64,000 nucleotides of DNA, taken from positions 43,712,269-43,776,268 of the forward strand of contig OX457031.1 in assembly GCA_949752745.1 (NCBI GenBank), given 5' to 3'. The DNA is from Protula sp. h YS-2021. Taxonomy: Eukaryota > Annelida > Polychaeta > Sabellida > Serpulidae. The notes under the pieces were generated by a model, which was not told the origin of the DNA, searched no databases, and saw only the letters and a list, made by a program, of their open reading frames with translations. How positions within the stretch are numbered: the first letter of the stretch is position 1; each line of letters starts with the position of its first letter. This document shows, piece by piece, positions 59,196 to 64,000 of the stretch. The position numbers and the translations under genes were made by a program.

Positions 59196-59546
59196 ATGTC
59201 AACAAATCGTAAAATCACAGTGATGCGAAACGGCAAGGCAGTGACGCTAACGACTGAGTGTTATAAGTGTTGGGTATGGTTGGAGTACCCAGGTCAACCA
59301 CACACCTGCCCGGTGCACCACAATGCACCACATTACTGCTGCAAAACTTGCGGTGGACTGCTCTGGTACAAGTTTACTGCGAGATTGCCAGGACCGCAGC
59401 CATGCACGGACTGCTGGTGGTGTGGAGCGACACCAAAAAACTTTGGCTACTATAACCGTCATCCGTTCAAGTGCTCGCGACGACCGTTCTCCATGGAACA
59501 GTTTTACAGATACCAGTGCGACTGTGGCAATCCGACTTGCTGGTGA
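59196..59546 (+). CDS. Cys-rich zinc-binding-like accessory protein (116 aa)
   Basis: Not recognised. ATG 59196 (MSTNRKITVMRNGKAVTL). About 14 cysteines in paired arrangement: CYKCWVW, CPVHH, YCCKTCGG, CTDCWWCG, CDCGNPTC. This suggests two or three zinc-binding modules; aromatic and basic residues between them could contact nucleic acid or protein. Divergent partner of the RING gene, with matching TATA spacing and a matching 3' stem-loop, so the two are probably expressed together. Confidence 0.75.
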   Translation: MSTNRKITVMRNGKAVTLTTECYKCWVWLEYPGQPHTCPVHHNAPHYCCKTCGGLLWYKFTARLPGPQPCTDCWWCGATPKNFGYYNRHPFKCSRRPFSMEQFYRYQCDCGNPTCW

Positions 59547-59570
59547 AGCGTCAAATTACTAACATCTTTC

Positions 59571-59586
59571 GGCCCTTTTAAGGGCC
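59571..59586 (+). terminator. Histone-type 3' stem-loop after the Cys-rich gene
   Basis: GGCCCTTTTAAGGGCC: 6-bp stem with TTTA loop, starting 25 bases after the stop. The 5' flank ACTAACATCTTTC matches the one at the RING gene; TGAAATGAAAA follows at about the same distance. Stem changes relative to the RING copy are compensatory (T-A to C-G). Confidence 0.78.
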
Positions 59587-59634
59587 ATCCTCTGTTATGA
59601 AATGAAAACGCAAATTCTGTCTATGTATGAATGT

Positions 59635-59642
59635 GTATAAAA
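59635..59642 (+). promoter_or_regulatory. TATA box of the element 3 polymerase
   Basis: TATAAAAG followed by GGGA, 68 bp before ATG 59710; same class as the polymerase promoter of element 1. Confidence 0.7.
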
Positions 59643-59709
59643 GGGGAATGTTTGAGATTACATTTCAGCATTTTAGTTTCAGCAGTTGACGTAACAACAA
59701 CTAGCTAAG

Positions 59710-60170
59710 ATGGAACGTGAAGAGCATGGGAAAGGAGCAAAGAGACAAAAGATGGAAGAAGATGACATTTGGCCATACGGTCCAGTTCAGTGTGGGGAAT
59801 GTAATGTGGAATTTCCATCTATGGATACTTTTGAAGCACATACATGCAAAGCTGAGATGAAAACTTTAGTGAAACATGAAGGGAAAGCAGCAAAGAGAGA
59901 AAAGATGGAAGAAGATGAAATTTGGCCATACGGTCCAGTCCAGTGTGGGGAATGTAATGTGGAATTTCCATCTATGGATACTTTTGAAGCACATACATGC
60001 AAAGCTGAGATGAAAACTTTAGTGAAACATGAAGGGAAAGGAGCAAAGAGAGAAAAGATGGAAGAAGATGACATTTGGCCATACGGTCCAGTCCAGTGTG
60101 CGGAATGCAATGAAGAGTTTCCATCTATGGATACTTTTGAGGCACATGCATGTAAACCAGCTGAGATGGA
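59710..60170 (+). repeat. 153-bp coding triplication (zinc-finger units)
   Basis: Three nearly identical 153-bp (51-codon) units at the start of the polymerase frame, landmark GGCCATACGG at 59771, 59924 and 60077. Each encodes one C-x2-C-x12-H-x-C finger (CGECNVEF...FEAHTC). Confidence 0.93.
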
Positions 60171-63100
60171 AAATGTGTCTCAAGAACATGTTTCAAAGAA
60201 ACAAAAGACAGGACAAGTAGGGAGAGGTAGAAGGGTTAGTCTTGGTGAAAACGCGCAGGAAAAACGGTTTGAGCTCGAGGATGGATCGGATTTACTGCTT
60301 GAAATGCGACAGCAAGAGAACCGTATCAAGGCACATTTGTTGGAGACCTTAAACCATGGAATGAAATGGTACATTGTCGTGCATGCACGTTTCAAGAAAC
60401 TGACAGCAAATGCTGAAGGTGTTATGGTAGAACAAGTGGATAATGCATTTATCAGCAGTCCAACATATACAGCATACAATCCAGCAGATATTGAACAGGA
60501 CTTGCCAGAAGCCTATAAAGAATTATTTACCAAGTTTGACGAACATGAGCGACAAGGCTCTGGCTGGGTATTGGATAACATACTATACATTGAAGTACAT
60601 ACAGCTACGTTGATGCCTCTAGAAGCGAGTAGTTTTATTCCACTACCGAAGAAAGTGAAGAAAACAATGGGTGTGATAAACATTAAGAATGATGATAACA
60701 AGTGTTTCTTATGGTCAGTATTGGCTTACCTTCACCCTCTTGACAACAACCCAAATCGCGTGAATCATTACAAACCATTTGAGAAGGAATTAAAGGCAGA
60801 GGGTATGACATTTCCGACACCAATTACTGACATTCCAAAGTTTGAAAAGGAGAACGATGTAGCCATCAACGTGTTTGGATACGAACAAGATGTAGTTGTT
60901 CCAATACAACTTAGTCGAAACGTCAGTGTCAGAGAAATCAACTTACTTCTGATTAGCAATGACAAGACGAGGCATTACTGCCTCATCAAGAATTTTAGCA
61001 GACTTATGTGTTATCGATCAAAGCATAAGGCTGCATATTTTTATTGTTTCAACTGTCTTCACGGGTTTGTACGACAAGATCTTTTAGATAAACATCGTGA
61101 AGTGTGTGACAAGAATGGAGCACAACGTTTATCATTTCCCAAGGAACCCTTCATAAAGTTCAAGAATGTGGCTAAACAACAGCGAGCACCTTTTGTGATT
61201 TATGCTGACTTTGAATGTTTCACGCAAAAGCATGAAGAAGGAGACAAGTATCAACATCATCGTCCAAACAGCTTTGCCTATGTGGTTGTGAGCCAGTACA
61301 ACACACCTGCACCAGTCGTGTATCGAGGAGACAATGCTGTGAAAGTCTTTTTAGACCATATGGTGAATGAACGTGATCGTATTGTACGTGGTTTAGAGCG
61401 ACCAAAGGAAATGGTGATGACTCGTGAAGACAAAGAGAATTTCAAGAACGCTGTTGATTGCTACATTTGTCATGAACCTCTAGGAGCAGATCGTGTGAGA
61501 GATCATGACCACATCAATGGCAAATATCGTGGAGCAGCGCACAATGAATGCAACTTACAATTCCGACTTAGAAAAGATCAGCAAGGGGATAAAGATTCTT
61601 TTATCATTCCCGTATTTTTCCACAATTTGCGAGGCTATGACAGTCACCTTATCATGGAGGAAATTGGGAAATTCAAAGGTGAAACGATTACAGTCATTCC
61701 CAACACCATTGAGAAATATATTGCATTCACCATGAGCAATCTGAAATTTACAGACAGCTTTCAGTTCATGAGTACCTCTCTACAGAAGTTGGTATCCAAC
61801 CTTGCAGCAGAAGGGAAAGATAACTTCTACAACATGACCTCTCACATTCACGATAGTGATCAACAAGATTTGCTGCTGAGAAAGGGAGTGTACCCCTACG
61901 ATTACGTGGACGAGCCATCCAAGTTTGCTGAAACACAGCTACCATCAAAGGACAAGTTTTATAGTCAGCTTAGCGAAGAGGACATTAGCGATGAGGATTA
62001 TGCACATGCGCAGAAGGTGTGGGATACATTCAACTGTACAACATTTGGTGAATAGAACGACCTGTACCTGAAATCAGATGTGTTATTACTAGCTGACGTG
62101 TTTGAAAACTTTCGTCAAGTATGCCTCAACACGTATGAATTGGATCCTGCTCATTACTATACAGCACCAGGACTGTCGTGGGATGCAATGTTAAAAGCGA
62201 CAAAGGTGAAGTTGGAATTGATCAATGACATTGACATGTACCAAATAGTTGAGCAAGGCATACGTGGAGGAATATCCGTGATCACACACAAGTATGCGAA
62301 AGCAAATAATCCCTACGTAGCAGAATAGAATTCTGAGATACCAAACAACTACCTGATGTACCTCGACGCGAACAACTTGTATGGCTGGGCCATGTCACAA
62401 GGCATGCCACAAAGAGGATTTATGTAGGTGAGCGAGCCAGAATCCATTGACTTCATGGATGTGGATGAAGATGATGACATTGGATTCATTTTGGAAGTGG
62501 ATTTAGAATATCCAAATTCAATCCATGATCGTCATAATTACTACCCAGTGGCTCCAGAACGGAAATGTGTCAAATTTGGAGAATTGTCAGAGTACAGTCA
62601 GAAGCTACTGGAAGATCTAAACATGAAAGGCAAACCCAATGAAAAGCTTATTCCCAACTTGTCTGACAAGAAGAAATATGTACTTCATTACAGGAATTTA
62701 CAACAGTACGTCTCACTGGGGTTGAAAGTCACTAAAGTACATCGCGCCATCATGTTTGAACAGAGCAAATGGTTGGCAAAATACATTGCCTTGAACACGG
62801 AAAAGAGAAAATTGGCCAAGAACCCATTTGAGAAAGACTTCTTCAAACTGATGAACAACTCGGTGTTTGGCAAAACCATGGAAAATGTGAGAAAGCGAAT
62901 CAATGTTGAACTTGTTCACAAGGAAAAGCGGTTCAAGAAACTTGTAGCCAAACCTTCTTTCCACAAATTCAAAATTTTCAACGAAGATTTGACCGCGGTA
63001 CATTTGCGCAAAGTGGATTTGCTTCTGGATAAACCCATTCAAGTTGGTTTCACCATTCTCGACCTCAGCAAAGTGCTTATGTTCAACTTTCATTACAACT

Positions 63101-63612
63101 ACATCATGGTCAAGTATCCCAATGCCAAGTTATTGTTCAGCGACACCGACAGTCTATGTTACGACATAGAAACGGAAGATATCTACAAGGATATGCAGCA
63201 GGATGCTGACCTGTTCGACACAAGTGACTATCCGCCGGATCATTTCCTACATTCCAACGTGAACAAAAAAGTGCTTGGGAAAATGAAGGATGAGACGGCC
63301 GGCGTCCCCATTGAAGAGTTTGTTGGACTCAGACCGAAAATGTACAGTTTATTGTGCGGTGGGAAAGAAAAACATACAGCTAAAGGCATCACTCAAGCTT
63401 GTCAAAGACGCATTAAACATGTGCAGTATAGAGACAGTTTGTTCAAGAAAACTCAAACGATGGCTACAGGACACATTATCCGAAGTCATAGTCACCAGCT
63501 TTTCTCGGAGAAGTTGAGGAAAGTAGCCCTCTCCCCATATGACGACAAGCGATATGTGCTGAATGATGGCTATTCCACCTTAGCGCATGGACATTACAAG
63601 GCTGTGGTATAA
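59710..63612 (+). pseudogene. Protein-primed family B DNA polymerase with three in-frame TAG codons
   Basis: A single frame of 1,300 codons without indels, interrupted only by TAG at 62053-62055, 62326-62328 and 62425-62427. N-terminus with three zinc-finger repeats, then a long terminal-protein-like region; exonuclease motifs YADFECF (~61201) and FHNLRGYDSH (~61617); Cys/His insertion CYICHEP...HDHINGKYRG (~61460-61540); motif A LDANNLYGWAMS (~62360); motif B KLMNNSVFGKTMENV (~62845); motif C FSDTDSLCYD (~63136). The stops fall between the exonuclease domain and motif A and just after motif A. Either a young pseudogene or a recoded gene. The stop at 63610 overlaps the TATA box of the next gene. 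Confidence 0.88.
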
Positions 63613-63615
63613 AAG
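63608..63615 (+). promoter_or_regulatory. TATA box of the PC4-like gene, overlapping the polymerase stop
   Basis: TATAAAAG followed by GGGG; its internal TAA is the polymerase stop codon. ATG 63670 is 55 bp downstream. Confidence 0.7.
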
Positions 63616-63669
63616 GGGGAGGTCCTCCAACGGAAGAGTTATTTGAGGTGTGAACATTGAAGTGTTAAC

Positions 63670-64000
63670 ATGGAACGTGAATGTCGTAAGAGATCTACAA
63701 CTGATATGGATACTCTTGCAGATGCAGTTAAAGACTTAAAAGTGAAAAATCCTACCACTACCATCAAGAAATTGATAGTGGAGACAGCACCAACACCACA
63801 GTCGTGGGATGGAATGCTTTCTCTAGGAAATGGAAAGTATATCAAGATTATGAAACAAAGCAATGAAGGAGTGGTAAACATTCGCAAGTACCTGAGAGAT
63901 GAGGGGACTGGAAAAAACCGTCCAACGAAAAAGGGAATTTTGCTGACAATACCTGAATGGAAAATGCTGAAGAAGCAGGTGAAAGAAGTGGATAAAAGGC
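63670..64000 (+). CDS. PC4-like protein, truncated by the window edge (first ~110 aa)
   Basis: ATG 63670 (MERECRKRSTTDMDTLADAV). Contains the PC4-type domain LGNGKYIKIMKQSNEGVVNI, then GILLTIPEWKMLKKQVKEVD, nearly identical to element 1 protein D. The N-terminal linker differs (fewer Thr/Ala). Same order, polymerase then PC4-like, in both elements. The end lies outside the window. Confidence 0.87.
   Translation, partial: MERECRKRSTTDMDTLADAVKDLKVKNPTTTIKKLIVETAPTPQSWDGMLSLGNGKYIKIMKQSNEGVVNIRKYLRDEGTGKNRPTKKGILLTIPEWKMLKKQVKEVDKR

Larger units (their letters stand above)
57777..64000. mobile_element. Element 3: Polinton/adintovirus-like, left part
   Basis: Proposed terminus AGTAGGGGATAAG at 57777, resembling element 1 (AGTAGGGTAGAAATAAG), directly after interrupted integrase-gene coding sequence. 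Runs off the window. Contains a CRE-like repeat zone, RING and Cys-rich genes, polymerase B and a PC4-like gene. Polymerase and PC4-like products are close to those of element 1, so the two are relatives within one Polinton lineage. Predicted left target duplication: CCTTTA (57771-57776), not testable here. Confidence 0.8.

Noticed and set aside
62053..62427. Alternative genetic code with TAG read as sense
   Set aside because: TAG appears to be used as a normal stop elsewhere (for example 3976-3978 and probably the decayed integrase gene at 57685), and the host is an animal; kept only as a recoding question for this gene.

Overview
The window looks like metazoan nuclear DNA, most probably from a lophotrochozoan such as a bivalve mollusc (inference only). 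It has AT-rich non-coding host sequence, long (TA)n and (GATA)n tracts, dispersed repeats and a spliced TRIM-type gene. Into this three Polinton/Maverick (adintovirus-like) DNA elements have inserted. There are no prokaryotic genes, rRNA, recognisable tRNA or CRISPR arrays.

Element 1 (41-19926, 19.9 kb) is a full-length Polinton with AG...CT ends, a 6-bp target duplication (CTCTAA) and unusually long, near-identical terminal inverted repeats of about 3.28 kb. Rightward genes are a PC4-like DNA-binding protein, small accessory proteins, DDE integrase with chromodomain, packaging ATPase, two small conserved proteins, penton-like minor capsid protein, a basic core/membrane-active-like protein, double-jelly-roll major capsid protein and adenain-like protease. 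Leftward genes are four small PC4-like proteins and a protein-primed family B DNA polymerase, broken by a nonsense codon and a frame slip. The inner end of each inverted repeat carries the same TATA box, leader and first ~24 codons, which open two different genes.

Element 2 (22855-29940, 7.1 kb; target duplication TTGTGA) is an almost perfect palindrome along its whole length: two head-to-head copies of ATPase, acidic protein and integrase, with no capsid or polymerase genes. The right arm is intact; the left integrase has a frame slip.

Element 3 (57777 to beyond 64000) is the left part of another Polinton whose polymerase is closely related to that of element 1. It seems to sit inside an exon of a decayed gypsy-type integrase gene. 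From its end inward it has a CRE-like (TGACGTCA) repeat zone, a divergent pair of accessory genes (a RING protein and a Cys-rich protein) each followed by a histone-type 3' stem-loop, a polymerase frame interrupted by three in-frame TAG codons, and a PC4-like gene cut by the window edge.

Between the elements lie host intergenic DNA, the two-exon TRIM-like gene (41609-43848), small inverted-repeat elements, minisatellites and fragments of other transposon-derived genes.
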